64,000 nt of DNA from Lujinxingia sediminis (GTDB lineage Bacteria; Myxococcota_A; Bradymonadia; Bradymonadales; Bradymonadaceae). Position numbers and translations under genes: made by a program. The notes beneath the pieces are model-generated. The model was not told the DNA's origin and searched no databases. It saw nothing but the letters and a program-made list of their open reading frames with translations. Shown piece by piece: positions 7,481 to 16,646 of the stretch. The DNA is taken from the NCBI RefSeq assembly GCF_004005565.1, contig NZ_SADD01000005.1, positions 248,001 through 312,000 on the forward strand, given 5' to 3'. Position 1 is the stretch's first letter, and each line of letters starts with the position of its first letter.

Positions 7481-9361
7481 TTAAAACGCGAAGGGGTCGA
7501 TGATGTCGTCGCGCGCGGGTTCGGGCTCCGGCGCTTTCTCTTTCTTCTTTTTGGGCCGCGGGGGCGGATCGCGTCGGGGTTTGGGTCTGGGTTCGGGCTC
7601 GGGCTCCACTTCGACCTCTCTGCGGCGCTCTTCTTGCTGACGCTCAGGCTCAGGCTGCGGGGCCGGCTCCGGGTCATTCGCGGAGGCAACTTCCTCGTCA
7701 GCGGGCAGCTCATCACCGGCATCGTTCAGGGCGGTCAACTCCAGATTGACCTCGTTATCTTCGCGCGCTGCATAGCGAAATCCGACGTCTTCGTAGCCCT
7801 CGAGCTTCAGTTCGTAGAGGGAAGTCTCATCGGAGACGGGCAGCTCCAACGTGATCGGCGTGATGCCGAGAAGCTCGCCATCTCGAAAGACCCGAGCGCT
7901 CTCCGGGGTGGAGGCCAAGCGAAGCGTTGTGATGGTCTCGGGCGGGGGCTCCTCTTGCGGGGGCGGCACGACAGGAGGATCTTCGGCGCGCACGATGGCA
8001 TCGGCCGGGATCGCGCTGCGCGGGTCAGGGGCCGGGGCTTGCGCGTCTTCGTTCATGACCACGAGCGCCAGAAGAACAACGACAACCACGCTCATGACCG
8101 CGGCGGCGATGGCCGCCGGCGGGATCTTCTTCTTTGTGCTCGCCGGTGCGGCCGGCCGCAGCGTAGCGGGGCCTGCGGCGGCGGGGAACTCCCCGGTGTC
8201 AGCGGCGCTGGTCGAGGCGCGCATCGGCTGCGAGAAGCCGGGCTGGGCCTGGTGGGCGGCCATCTGCGCGTGGAAGGCCGGCGCGCCCACGTCGACCGTA
8301 TCGCGCTCATCGTCGGCGTGGGCTGCTGCGTACGGGGCGGGCGTGGCAGGCTGGCCGGTACTCAGCGCGGGGTGGGCAGGAGTGTGGGGCGCCAGGACGC
8401 CTGGTCCGCTGGCCGCTCGCGCCTCTTCGGCCCCGGGCGAGAAGTTCTCGTCGATGTAGCGGCTCAGTCGGTTGACGGTGTAGCCAGGCGCGACCTGGTG
8501 GAGTGCGCGATCGAGGTCTTGCTTGGCGGAGTAGCCGTCCTGGTAGCGCTGGTCCGGATCGCGAGCGAGCAACTTCATCACAACCTGATCGACGACCTCG
8601 GGCACCTGCGGGTTCAGGATGCGCGGAGGGGTGATCTCCTTGGACATGATGTTGTTGTAGATCTGAAACTCATTGTCGCCTTCGAAGGGGAGGCGATTGG
8701 TGAGCATTTTGTAGATGATCAGACCGGCTGCGAAGAGGTCGGCGCGGCCGTCGATGTCGCTTGTGTTGGCCTGCTCCGGGGCCATGTAGAGGAGCTTACC
8801 CTTGATGACGCCGTGCTGGGTATGGCTCTCTTTGACGGCGGCTTTGGCCACGCCGAAGTCGATGATTTTGACGTCACCGGCATAGCTTAAAAGCACGTTG
8901 TGGGGGCTGACATCGCGGTGCACGATCTTGAGCGGGTTGCCTTGTTCATCGGCCTTGGAGTGGGCGACGTGGAGTCCGGCGCAGATGCTGGAGCCGATAT
9001 AGACGGCGTGGGGCACCGGCACGGTTTGGCCGCGGCGGGCCATGCCCTTGATGATATGGGCCAGGTCCACGCCGTGGATGTACTCCATGGCGATGTAGTA
9101 GGTGTCGTCGATGCACCCCAGGTCGTAGACCTGCGCGATGTTGAAGTGGTTGATGCTGACGATGATGTTGGCTTCGTCGATGAGCATGGTGATGAACTCA
9201 TCGTTTTCGGCCAGGTGGGGCAAAATCTTTTTGATGGCGACGGTTTTCTCAAATCCGCCGATGCCCGGCATGGTCGCCCGGTAGATCTCGGCCATACCGC
9301 CGCGCGCCACCAGCTGGTGCAGCGTATACGGACCGAACTTTTGGGGGAACTTAGCAGCCAT
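7481..9361 (-). CDS. Transmembrane Ser/Thr protein kinase with extracytoplasmic PEGA domain
   Basis: 626 residues. The kinase domain spans ~8-280: glycine loop ARGGMAEIYRA, VAIKK lysine, catalytic loop HRDVSPHNVLL, IIDFGVAKA and the MAPEQ activation-segment end, so the catalytic residues are present. A Pro/Ala-rich linker (~305-405) leads to one membrane helix at ~412-436 (IPPAAIAAAVMSVVVVVLL). A PEGA domain follows (~470-545: ASTPESARVFRDGELLGITP). The tail is a Pro/Glu/Lys-rich low-complexity stretch ending in DDIIDPFAF. The arrangement predicts a cytoplasmic kinase reporting on the envelope. A TPR/PEGA membrane protein lies 40 bases downstream on the same strand and is the likely partner or substrate. 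The start is supported by an AAGGGATGG-type ribosome site. Confidence 0.93.
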   Translation of the reverse strand: MAAKFPQKFGPYTLHQLVARGGMAEIYRATMPGIGGFEKTVAIKKILPHLAENDEFITMLIDEANIIVSINHFNIAQVYDLGCIDDTYYIAMEYIHGVDLAHIIKGMARRGQTVPVPHAVYIGSSICAGLHVAHSKADEQGNPLKIVHRDVSPHNVLLSYAGDVKIIDFGVAKAAVKESHTQHGVIKGKLLYMAPEQANTSDIDGRADLFAAGLIIYKMLTNRLPFEGDNEFQIYNNIMSKEITPPRILNPQVPEVVDQVVMKLLARDPDQRYQDGYSAKQDLDRALHQVAPGYTVNRLSRYIDENFSPGAEEARAASGPGVLAPHTPAHPALSTGQPATPAPYAAAHADDERDTVDVGAPAFHAQMAAHQAQPGFSQPMRASTSAADTGEFPAAAGPATLRPAAPASTKKKIPPAAIAAAVMSVVVVVLLALVVMNEDAQAPAPDPRSAIPADAIVRAEDPPVVPPPQEEPPPETITTLRLASTPESARVFRDGELLGITPITLELPVSDETSLYELKLEGYEDVGFRYAAREDNEVNLELTALNDAGDELPADEEVASANDPEPAPQPEPERQQEERRREVEVEPEPEPRPKPRRDPPPRPKKKKEKAPEPEPARDDIIDPFAF

Positions 9362-9513
9362 ATGCGGACCATCCCTTTGCGCGCGGTAACAAAAGCTCGA
9401 AAGCGCCCTTCACCGGACCCGCGGGTCGGTGTGAGAAGCCTCGCAGCGTCTTACCACAGCGGGGGCGCGTGGCCAAAGGCAGCGAGGCGGCAGTCGGGAG
9501 CATCGAAACGCTT

Positions 9514-12393
9514 TCAGGGGGCGAGTTGAAGCTCGACGATCGGATTATCCGCCGCCCCGGCAGGCAGGTAGCGAAGTTTGGAAAGCGTAGCGTTGGGTGA
9601 GTGGACCCAGATCATCGGAGTGTCAGCATCCGAGCTGGCGGCGAAGACAACCTGTCGCGGTACCGAGCGGTTGATGCTCGTAAAGTTCACGCTCTCAAAT
9701 CGGTCCAGAAGCGTCAGGGGGCCGAATGCGTTGCCGAAGGAGGAGCCGCTGAAGCTGAATTCACCCACGACCGCCGCGCCGGAATCATCCGTCCAGCTGG
9801 TGATGAAGCGAGGGCCGCTGGCGGGGTGATGCAGCCCTTGAGCACCGGCCGGGATGGTGCCGAGCAGCATGGGTTGCGGGGGAGCACCGTTGAGGTCGAG
9901 GCCGTAGGTCAGCGCGCAGTCCCGGCAGTCGGTGTCGTAGGCCGTGAAGATCACGCTGTTGCCGCTCTGCGAGGATTCCCAGATGTGGTCGATGCCGGAG
10001 AAGATCGTGGTGACGTCGACGTCGGGATTGATGCGAATCTGAGAGATACGCCAGCGAGACGTGTCACCAAAGCGTTGCTGAGTGGCGACATAGGTGTCGG
10101 GGCCGTCTGGCCCCTCTTCGACGATGTTGATGGAACGCAGCGCCGCGCCGACGTTTCGCTCAAAGAGGAAGGCGTCGTTGGTCAGGTCATAGACGCCGAA
10201 GGACTCCGTTTGTCCGGGGGCCGCGGTGAGGAAGCTCACAAAGCGGCCCGAGGGGCTCATGCGCAGACCGTGAGGATTGATGGTCGCAGGAAGCTCCACC
10301 ACGACGGCGTTTTCTACGTCATTTTTGGAGGCGCGATAGAGGGTGCGCGAGCCGGAGTCGTCCTCGGTCAGGAAGATGATGTTGCGTGAGGTGGGGGTGT
10401 CGAGGGGGTGGAAAGGGTTGGAACCCTGCGAGCGCTCCAGGCTGTCGGCGGCACCGTCGCCGTCGGAGTCAATGGACCAGGTGTTTCTCAGGCCGTTGTT
10501 GGAGCTGTCGCGGGGGAATGGGTCGTAGCGGTCGAGGATGCCGTCGCTATCGACGTCGGTATCGTCGTTATCGGGGGTTCCGTCGTTGTCGGCGTCCATC
10601 GACATGTCGATGGTTTGAGGATCGGCACCGTTTTCGCCGGGGATGGTCAGTATGTCGGAGCCGTTCGAGATGTTATCGCCGTCGATATCATCATCGCAGG
10701 CGTCTCCGAGGCCGTTGCCGTCGAGGTCGAGTTGGTCGGCGTTGGCGGTGATGGGGCAGGTGTCGATGATGTCACCGGTGCCGTCTTCGTCGCCGTCGAG
10801 AGCTGCGCTGACCGGGTGACAGTTAAAGTAAAGCTCGCGGACCTCGACCTGGTCGGGCGCGTCGGCGGGGCGGCCCACCACGCCCAGCCCCAGCGCTTGA
10901 GGCAGCACGTAGACATGCGTCTGAGTTAACCCCTCAAAGAGCTCGGGAATATCGTAGTCGGCCAGACGCTGGAAACCTGGTCCGTTGATGCGGCCGGCTC
11001 GTCCGGTGTTGCGGTCGAAGAGGTAGCGTTGGCCGGCTGCGGCAGGGAAGATGATCGGATCGAAGCCGGAGAGATCTTCGGCGAGGTCTTCTTCACCGAT
11101 GACCGGAACCGCAGGCCAGGTGGTCGGGATGCTGATTCGCGTCGTGCTGGAGATTCCTCCGGTCGCCGAGAAGGTGATTGCGACGATTTCGCGAAGGGCG
11201 CTGTCGTACTGGGCCAACTCGGCGTCGTCGTAGGGCGTGGGTACCAGCTGCAAGGGGGCGTTGGCGTTGAGCGCAGTGGTCCATCCTCTAACGTTGACTC
11301 GGCCTCCTCCGAGAATGTTCAGGATGGCAAGGGACTCCTCTTGCGGAGGGCGGCCCAGGCCCTTGACCACTCCCGAGGGCATCATGATGGAGTTCAGGGA
11401 GCTTAGGTTCGCCCCGAAATCGAGCTCTGCGCCGAGCGAGCCGCCGGGCATCACGGTAAGCCAGCGACCGGTTTTACGTTCCGAGAGAGGGCTGTGGCCG
11501 GGGCTGATCAGGGTGTAGCGCCCCTCGACCTGTGTGACCGAGCGGGCAACTCCGGGATAGGGCAAGTCCGAAATCTCGGTCCAGGTACTCGCGGCCCGGT
11601 CGAGTACTGCGGCCGTCGAGGCGCGAGCCGGATCGTCGCTGTTGCTGAGGAGCACCAGATCGCGGTCGTAGATCGCCAGTGGCGCGCTGAGTTGTCCTTC
11701 CGGCAGCGTGACCCGAGGGTAGATGATCAGTCCGTCGGCGGCGTCGGGGTGGCAGCTCGGCTCGTCACTGCAGGCGTCTCCCAATCCGTCGCCATTGCTG
11801 TCTCGCTGAGTGGGGTTAATGACGTCCGGGCAGTTGTCAATCGCGTCGGTGACACCGTCGTCATCGCTGTCGACCAGACAGGCGCGATCCAGTCGAACGT
11901 CATTGGTGCCTGCGGCCAGGCCGGACTGCTTCAGGTAAACACAGCTCAAATCATCGCGGCCAACATTACGGGCATCGCATGTTCCGCGATCGTCGCAGGC
12001 GGGCACACAGAGGTCTTCGGCACCGACTTCCGAGCAGAAGAAGCCTGCGGAACACGTGTCTTCAGCGAAGGTGCAGGGCGTCAGGCAGACGTTGCTTCTG
12101 CAAACTCCTTCGCCGGTGCAGTCGCTGTCTTCGGCGCAAACACTACCCGGTTCCCCCTCGTCGGGCGGAAGGTCGGCATCGCCACCGTCGGGGGTTTCGG
12201 CGTCGGTATCGACGTCGTCTCCGGCATCGGTGGCGTCGGGAAGATCGGTATCGACGAGGATGCCGGTTTCGCCGGAAGTGAAGCCATCGAAGTCCATCAT
12301 ACAGCCGCTGGCGCTGCTGCAGAGAAGGATGAGGGCGAGCGCGGTCAGGCCGGGAGCCTGACGGGCGCGTCGGAGCGTCGAGACGTTCTTCAT
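9514..12393 (-). CDS. Large lipoprotein with Cys-rich modules and thrombospondin type 3 calcium repeats
   Basis: 959 residues from ATG 12393. An in-frame ATG at 12504 would add 37 Arg-rich residues ahead of the signal sequence. The signal peptide runs to LTALALILLCSSASGC, with Cys as lipidation site. An Asp-rich linker is followed by a cysteine-rich region (~75-150; CAEDSDCTGEGVC and similar). Next come Asp-rich TSP3 repeats such as DSDDDGVTDAIDNCPD and DGNGLGDACDDD, typical calcium-binding units, in two groups on either side of a beta-strand-rich region that could be a propeller. The C-terminal ~280 residues look beta-propeller/TolB-like (FLTEDDSGSRTLYRA). It is predicted to sit on the outer membrane or cell surface. 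Function is unknown. It is separated by 152 bases from the kinase gene downstream. Confidence 0.8.
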   Translation of the reverse strand: MKNVSTLRRARQAPGLTALALILLCSSASGCMMDFDGFTSGETGILVDTDLPDATDAGDDVDTDAETPDGGDADLPPDEGEPGSVCAEDSDCTGEGVCRSNVCLTPCTFAEDTCSAGFFCSEVGAEDLCVPACDDRGTCDARNVGRDDLSCVYLKQSGLAAGTNDVRLDRACLVDSDDDGVTDAIDNCPDVINPTQRDSNGDGLGDACSDEPSCHPDAADGLIIYPRVTLPEGQLSAPLAIYDRDLVLLSNSDDPARASTAAVLDRAASTWTEISDLPYPGVARSVTQVEGRYTLISPGHSPLSERKTGRWLTVMPGGSLGAELDFGANLSSLNSIMMPSGVVKGLGRPPQEESLAILNILGGGRVNVRGWTTALNANAPLQLVPTPYDDAELAQYDSALREIVAITFSATGGISSTTRISIPTTWPAVPVIGEEDLAEDLSGFDPIIFPAAAGQRYLFDRNTGRAGRINGPGFQRLADYDIPELFEGLTQTHVYVLPQALGLGVVGRPADAPDQVEVRELYFNCHPVSAALDGDEDGTGDIIDTCPITANADQLDLDGNGLGDACDDDIDGDNISNGSDILTIPGENGADPQTIDMSMDADNDGTPDNDDTDVDSDGILDRYDPFPRDSSNNGLRNTWSIDSDGDGAADSLERSQGSNPFHPLDTPTSRNIIFLTEDDSGSRTLYRASKNDVENAVVVELPATINPHGLRMSPSGRFVSFLTAAPGQTESFGVYDLTNDAFLFERNVGAALRSINIVEEGPDGPDTYVATQQRFGDTSRWRISQIRINPDVDVTTIFSGIDHIWESSQSGNSVIFTAYDTDCRDCALTYGLDLNGAPPQPMLLGTIPAGAQGLHHPASGPRFITSWTDDSGAAVVGEFSFSGSSFGNAFGPLTLLDRFESVNFTSINRSVPRQVVFAASSDADTPMIWVHSPNATLSKLRYLPAGAADNPIVELQLAP

Positions 12394-12508
12394 GGTAGGC
12401 CGGGAGAGGGGGCCCGGGCGGTGAGCAGTGCGCTTTGATGCGCGTCCCGCGCGGGCGTTCACGGAGTCGCTTCGACGGTAACACAGCGCAAAAAAACTTT
12501 GCAACTAA

Positions 12509-12520
12509 GTAACCGTTTAC
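12509..12520. promoter_or_regulatory. Possible LacI-family-type operator half-palindrome
   Basis: The 12-mer GTAACCGTTTAC is a near-perfect palindrome (one mismatched pair) with the AANCGNTT core typical of LacI/PurR-family operators. It lies in the 267-base region between the divergent lipoprotein gene (12393, minus) and the small plus-strand gene at 12661. No regulator gene of this family is in the window. A single site can arise by chance. Confidence 0.25.
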
Positions 12521-12660
12521 CGGCGGCGGATCTCGAGCGCTGCGGGGCGCGCAAACTTTGAGTTGGGTTCGCGATAACAGGTAGGAAGGCTAGCGCCTGG
12601 GGCCTCCGCGCATCGGGTGAGGGGGGCGAACGGCTGGCAACACCACAAAGGAGGGTGGGA

Positions 12661-13122
12661 ATGGGCGAAGGCTTCTGGCGTCATGTGTTTGGAGGGGGCG
12701 TTCGACGATCGGATGCTGCGGTGCAGTTATGCGATGGGATGGTGCCTGAAGAAGAGGGGAGGTTGTGGGTTGCACCGGGCAGCGCTCGCCCACCCGGGGG
12801 CGATCGGGACCTGTGGTGGTATCGCCCGCTGAGTCTTGACGAGCTCGCGTTGGTGCTGCGTTTTGTGGGCGAGGCGCATGTTCCGCCCATCGTTCGCGTG
12901 GTTATCGTAAAGCCGTCGAGTTGGGCACCATCGGCGCGAAGGTGTGCCTCGGTGTTGCGAGCTGCGTTGGAGGCGCAGCCTGACGTTCAACTCAGCGTGG
13001 TCGCCGAGGCGACACAACCTCGCTGGTACGCGGCACTTCGGCGCGAGCTGCACCGCTGCGGTGTGCGGGTGGAGGAACACAGGCAACATCCTCCCGGAGC
13101 TTCGATGGCGGTAGACGAATAA
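12661..13122 (+). CDS. Hypothetical protein, 153 residues
   Basis: The start is ATG 12661, six bases after an AAGGAGG ribosome site at 12648-12654; a GTG two codons earlier sits inside that site. I do not recognise the family. The product has no signal peptide or membrane helix. It begins with a Gly-rich segment (GFWRHVFGGGVRR). The middle has alternating hydrophobic strands and helices (LDELALVLRFVGEAHVPPIV, VVIVKPSSW, VLRAALEAQPDVQLSVVAEA) that would suit a small alpha/beta fold, and it ends in a basic segment with VEEHRQHPP. It lies 76 bases upstream of the glyoxalase II-like gene on the same strand. An opposing open frame of 120 codons covers the same DNA but lacks a ribosome site. Confidence 0.5.
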   Translation: MGEGFWRHVFGGGVRRSDAAVQLCDGMVPEEEGRLWVAPGSARPPGGDRDLWWYRPLSLDELALVLRFVGEAHVPPIVRVVIVKPSSWAPSARRCASVLRAALEAQPDVQLSVVAEATQPRWYAALRRELHRCGVRVEEHRQHPPGASMAVDE

Positions 13123-13198
13123 CGAAGGTGCCCGTGGGTGTTCAGGCGTCGAAAGGCGGCTTCATCATGAGATGACGGTGAATCCGAGGAGAGAGGCG

Positions 13199-14020
13199 AT
13201 GAAGGTTGAGACGATCGCGAGCGGTGTGAGTGATAACTTCTTTTACGCGGTGGTTGACCCCCGGGGGCGGGCCGGATTGATCGACCCGGTCGATGCCGAA
13301 GCGGCTGTAGCGCGGGTGCGTGAGGCCGGATGGGAGCTGGAGTGGGTGATCAACACGCACTGGCACCCGGATCACGTGGCTGGCAATGCCGGGGTGTTGG
13401 CAGCCTTTCCCGACGCTCAGGTGGTGGGCCCGGCCGGCGACCGGGAGCGCATCGATGCGCAGTTTGCCGGGGATGCGCGCGGAGCGGTGGACGTTGAAAT
13501 GCGTGGTGGCGAGTCGCTGCGCGTGGGTGAGCTGAGCCTGGATGTGCTCGATACCCCCGGACACACCGAAGGGCATGTCAGCTTGAGGTATGGCAAGCAT
13601 CTGTTCAGCGGGGACGTGATCTTCTCGGGTGGGGCGGGCCATTGCCGCGCGGGCGGGGATGTGGGCGTGCAGTTTTCGACCTTTGCACATGTGCTCGGAG
13701 CGTTGCCCGATGACACGATCTTCTATGCCGGCCACGACTACACGGCACGAAACTGCGAGTTCATTCTCTCGATCGAGCCGGAACATCGTGAGGCCGGGGC
13801 GGTGTTAGAGCAGGCGAAGGCGTCCGGGCCCCGTGAGCGCTTTGAAAGTACCCTGGGCCAGGAGCGCGCCTATAACCCCTTTTTGCGACTTGCTGATCCG
13901 GGCTTGCGTCAGGCGCTTTCGTCGCGCTACGGGGAGTCGTTGGAGGCTGCCCGGGCGCAGTCTCAGAGCGAAGATGAGGCGGTGTTTCGGTGTCTGAGGG
14001 CGCTTCGAGACCGCTGGTAA
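13199..14020 (+). CDS. gloB: Metallo-beta-lactamase-fold hydrolase, hydroxyacylglutathione hydrolase (glyoxalase II)-like
   Basis: 273 residues from ATG 13199, preceded by a GAGGAGAG ribosome site. The dinuclear metal motif is NTHWHPDHVAG (THxHxDH); further ligands are in LDTPGHTEGH, SGDVIFSGGAGHC and FYAGHDYTARN. The GHDYT..N pattern and the short C-terminal domain containing ERAYNPFLRL fit glyoxalase II rather than other MBL hydrolases. That enzyme hydrolyses S-D-lactoylglutathione to lactate and thiol in methylglyoxal detoxification; the thiol cofactor in this lineage is not shown by the sequence. The next gene starts 20 bases after the stop, and the following one overlaps that gene, so the three are probably an operon. 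Confidence 0.85.
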   Translation: MKVETIASGVSDNFFYAVVDPRGRAGLIDPVDAEAAVARVREAGWELEWVINTHWHPDHVAGNAGVLAAFPDAQVVGPAGDRERIDAQFAGDARGAVDVEMRGGESLRVGELSLDVLDTPGHTEGHVSLRYGKHLFSGDVIFSGGAGHCRAGGDVGVQFSTFAHVLGALPDDTIFYAGHDYTARNCEFILSIEPEHREAGAVLEQAKASGPRERFESTLGQERAYNPFLRLADPGLRQALSSRYGESLEAARAQSQSEDEAVFRCLRALRDRW

Positions 14021-14040
14021 CTACCAACGAGCAGGACCCC

Positions 14041-14604
14041 ATGTTCGATCGACAGGTACGATGGATGATTGTGGCGGCGCTGGTGGCGCTGATCGCCGGT
14101 GTGGGCGGCTCATCGTGGTATTTCTACCGCGATCCGGGTCTGCTCGATGCCGTGGTGGCGCTGGAGGGGCAGTGGGTGGACCGCGCTGCTCCTGGCTTTG
14201 AGCTCCCCGATCGCCAGGGGCAGATGCACGCCCTTTCGCGCTACCAGGGGCAGGTGGTCTTTTTGAACTTCTGGGCGAGCTTTTGCGAGCCCTGTCGAAA
14301 AGAGATGCCCTCGATGGAGGCCCTGGTGCGCCAGTATCGGGACCAGGGCATGGTGATGGTGGCGGTGAGTCTGGATGCGGAGTGGACGGAGGTCGACGGG
14401 TTTATGCAGGAGTTTTTGCCCGGTCAGCGCAGCGCGATGACGGTGTTGCTGGACGCTGAAAACCAGGTTAGCCGCCTTTACGGCACCGAGATGATCCCGG
14501 AGACCTACATCATCGATCGCGATGGCACGGTCATCGCGCGCTTCGTTGGCGACTATGACTGGACGCGACCTGAAGCGCGGCAGCTGATTGAGGCCTTGCT
14601 ATGA
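14041..14604 (+). CDS. TlpA/ResA-like membrane-anchored thiol-disulfide oxidoreductase
   Basis: 187 residues from ATG 14041. A GTG at 13990 would overlap the previous gene and has a poorer ribosome site. An N-terminal membrane anchor (~8-28; [19 protein letters not shown]) is followed by a thioredoxin-like domain. The active site is [14 protein letters not shown] with the CxxC motif, preceded by FELPDRQGQ and VVFLNF as in TlpA/AhpC-like members, and the cis-proline is in [12 protein letters not shown]. It should act in the periplasm, for example in cytochrome c maturation or disulfide reduction, but no cytochrome genes are nearby. It overlaps the following gene by four bases (ATGA). Confidence 0.9.
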   Translation: MFDRQVRWMIVAALVALIAGVGGSSWYFYRDPGLLDAVVALEGQWVDRAAPGFELPDRQGQMHALSRYQGQVVFLNFWASFCEPCRKEMPSMEALVRQYRDQGMVMVAVSLDAEWTEVDGFMQEFLPGQRSAMTVLLDAENQVSRLYGTEMIPETYIIDRDGTVIARFVGDYDWTRPEARQLIEALL

Positions 14605-15686
14605 GCAAGGGGTGCGCGAGCTTTTTGACGTGTGGGGTGTTTCTGCTGGCCTTCGGTGCCGGGGTGAGTGCGGAGGAGCCCGCGCGCCTGACCGAAGAGC
14701 ATCAGTTCGACGCGATCTGCGCGTACAGCTCGCCGCAGATGTCCGCGATGGCCGAGGGCAGCGGTGAGGCAGGGCGCTCGCCAGATGCGATGTCCTCCGG
14801 GCATGTTTCGGTTGAGCCTGGCGAGCTCGGGAGCGCGGGCGCGGAGCGGCGCTGTCCGGATGAGGCGCATACACGTTACTATGAGGCGCGGCGCGATGTG
14901 GTTCATCGCCTTTACGAACTCGATATCTACGGGGTGGATGAGTCCTCGCTGGGCTACGATCGGGTCAGCGGCTTGCTCAGTGTGAGTGGGTTTCGTTACC
15001 ACCCGGTGGTGGGCGCCGGCGACACGCTGCGTTTTCGCAATGAGTGTGTGCTCTATTTTGAGGTGGGCGAAGATCAGGTCGAAGACGTGATGACCCGCGC
15101 GGCGATGGGGGAGGTGTTCCTGCGCGTGGAGGTGTTGCTGGCTGCTCATGATGACTATGAGCAGACCTTCTGCGGCGAAGGCGAGGACGGGCAGCGCGTT
15201 GTGACGAGCGATCTTCTGCGCGCTGCGCTGGTGGACGCCAGTGAGGGTGTGCTGGCGACTTACCGTACCGAGTTCGGACACCAGTGGTATCTGCAGCAGA
15301 GTGCGCTGGCCGGCGCGGGGAAGGAGCCTGCGGAGCGAGCCGCACCGCAGGTCGAAGTTAGCGACCTGATGTGGTGGTCTGGCGAGACTCCCCTGGATGA
15401 CGCGACGCTCAAGCAAGAGGAGGCGACCTGGCGGGGCCGCGTGGAGCGCGCGGTGTACCCCTGTTATGTGCGCGCGCTGGCGGAGAATCGCTCGCTGCAG
15501 GGGGCGGTGGTGTTAAGAATGTCGCTCCCGGGTAGCGACGAGGGAGCCCGTGTGCTGCTCGATACGTTGCAGCGACCCACACTTCAGAGGTGCATTCGCG
15601 ACCGTATCTCGGAGTTGGCTGCCCGTGACGATCTCCCTGCTCAGGCCGACGCCCTCAAGGTGACGGTGCTGATGCGGCGACGCTGA
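14601..15686 (+). CDS. Secreted protein with AgmX/PglI-like C-terminal domain
   Basis: 361 residues. A signal peptide ([20 protein letters not shown]) precedes a mature region with scattered cysteines ([26 protein letters not shown]). The C-terminal ~70 residues have the pattern [23 protein letters not shown], then a variable stretch and LQRCIRDRI. This is the paired-Cys tail found on many myxobacterial AgmX/PglI-type proteins: an initial CY, a G+V strand, then a second Cys. That tail is TonB-C-like, but its role is not settled. Translation is probably coupled to the thioredoxin gene through ATGA at 14601-14604. A role with the adjacent thiol oxidoreductase is suggested only by position and the conserved cysteines. 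The main domain is unrecognised. Confidence 0.7.
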   Translation: MSKGCASFLTCGVFLLAFGAGVSAEEPARLTEEHQFDAICAYSSPQMSAMAEGSGEAGRSPDAMSSGHVSVEPGELGSAGAERRCPDEAHTRYYEARRDVVHRLYELDIYGVDESSLGYDRVSGLLSVSGFRYHPVVGAGDTLRFRNECVLYFEVGEDQVEDVMTRAAMGEVFLRVEVLLAAHDDYEQTFCGEGEDGQRVVTSDLLRAALVDASEGVLATYRTEFGHQWYLQQSALAGAGKEPAERAAPQVEVSDLMWWSGETPLDDATLKQEEATWRGRVERAVYPCYVRALAENRSLQGAVVLRMSLPGSDEGARVLLDTLQRPTLQRCIRDRISELAARDDLPAQADALKVTVLMRRR

Positions 15687-15826
15687 TTGCACCTCAGAAA
15701 CCGGGCGGGACGGTTGGAAGTGACCGTGACGCCGTCGTTGTGGTAAAGCCCTCTGCGGTAGTTTGCTCAATGACGGTGGTTGGTAAGGGGCGCTCGCCGG
15801 GGCTCTCCGCGACATGAAAGAGCGCG

Positions 15827-16606
15827 ATGTTAAAGCGCGGTGTTGAAAGAGTGGGGGAGAAAGTCATCGGCGCGATCGAAGAGATCGGTCAGCTGACGAC
15901 GATGCTCATCTCGGCGCTGGTGTGGATGTTTCGTCCCCCGTTTCGGGTGCGAGTCGTCTTCCAGAGCTTTGAGTCGGTAGGGGTGGGGAGTCTCTTTATC
16001 GTGCTGCTCACCGGGCTCTTTGCGGGACTTGTGCTGGCGTACCAGTCGGATATGGCGTTTCGGATGTTTAACGCTGAAACGCTGGTCGGAGCGACGGTTG
16101 CGATCAGCCTTCTTCGCGAGCTCGGCCCTGTGTTTACAGGGCTGATGGTCGCCGGACGAACCGGCAGTGCGATGACCACGGAGCTCGGGACGATGCGGGT
16201 CACCGAGCAAATCGATGCGATGGCGGTGATGGCGGTCAATCCCATTCAGTACCTGGTGATGCCGCGCATTCTGGCAACCACGTTGATGGTGCCGGTGCTG
16301 AACATGCTTTTTAACTTTGTGGGGATTGGCGCCGCCTACCTGTTGTCGGTGGAGGTGATGAACTCCGACCCGGGGATCTTCCTTCATCACATCACGCGTT
16401 TTATCACCGCGCAGGATTTTCTGTTCAGCACGATCAAGGCGGCGAGCTTCGGGCTGATTATCGGGCTGGTGGGGTGTTACAAGGGGTTCTATGCCTCGGG
16501 CGGGGCCAAAGGCGTGGGTGAGGCGACCACCTCCTCGGTGGTGACCAGCAGCATTTCTATTTTGCTGGTAGACTACGCTCTGACCGTGTCGATGTGGTCC
16601 CTTTGA
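15827..16606 (+). CDS. mlaE: MlaE-family ABC transporter permease (phospholipid/lipid transport)
   Basis: 259 residues with about five or six hydrophobic segments. MlaE/YrbE signatures are LLRELGPVFTGLMVAGRTGSA, the ELGTMRVTEQIDAM cytoplasmic helix and VNPIQYLVMPRI. The C-terminal GCYKGFYASGGAKGVGEATT matches the family. In the Mla pathway MlaE is the inner-membrane permease working with MlaF ATPase and the MCE protein MlaD to move phospholipid between membranes. Here the MCE gene follows 40 bases later but no ATPase gene is present on either side. The start ATG 15827 has only a weak ribosome site. The 140-base gap upstream must hold the promoter, though I see no convincing -35/-10 pair there. 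Confidence 0.93.
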   Translation: MLKRGVERVGEKVIGAIEEIGQLTTMLISALVWMFRPPFRVRVVFQSFESVGVGSLFIVLLTGLFAGLVLAYQSDMAFRMFNAETLVGATVAISLLRELGPVFTGLMVAGRTGSAMTTELGTMRVTEQIDAMAVMAVNPIQYLVMPRILATTLMVPVLNMLFNFVGIGAAYLLSVEVMNSDPGIFLHHITRFITAQDFLFSTIKAASFGLIIGLVGCYKGFYASGGAKGVGEATTSSVVTSSISILLVDYALTVSMWSL

Positions 16607-16646
16607 AGTCGGTCGTAGAGATGTCTCTGAGTGAGGCGGTAGCGCG

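Noticed and set aside
7545-7620. Tandem-looking GGGCTC repeats
   Set aside because: These are the Pro/Glu/Lys-rich low-complexity tail of the kinase read in DNA, not an independent repeat.
7418-8890. Plus-strand open frame of 490 codons
   Set aside because: Shadow of the kinase gene on the other strand; Gly/Arg-rich composition.
10440-10770. Periodic GTCGTCGATATCG-like pattern suggesting a DNA repeat
   Set aside because: It reflects protein-level Asp-rich thrombospondin type 3 units with varied codons.
12727-13089. Minus-strand open frame of 120 codons opposite the small gene at 12661
   Set aside because: No ribosome site at its start; the plus-strand frame has AAGGAGG at the right distance.
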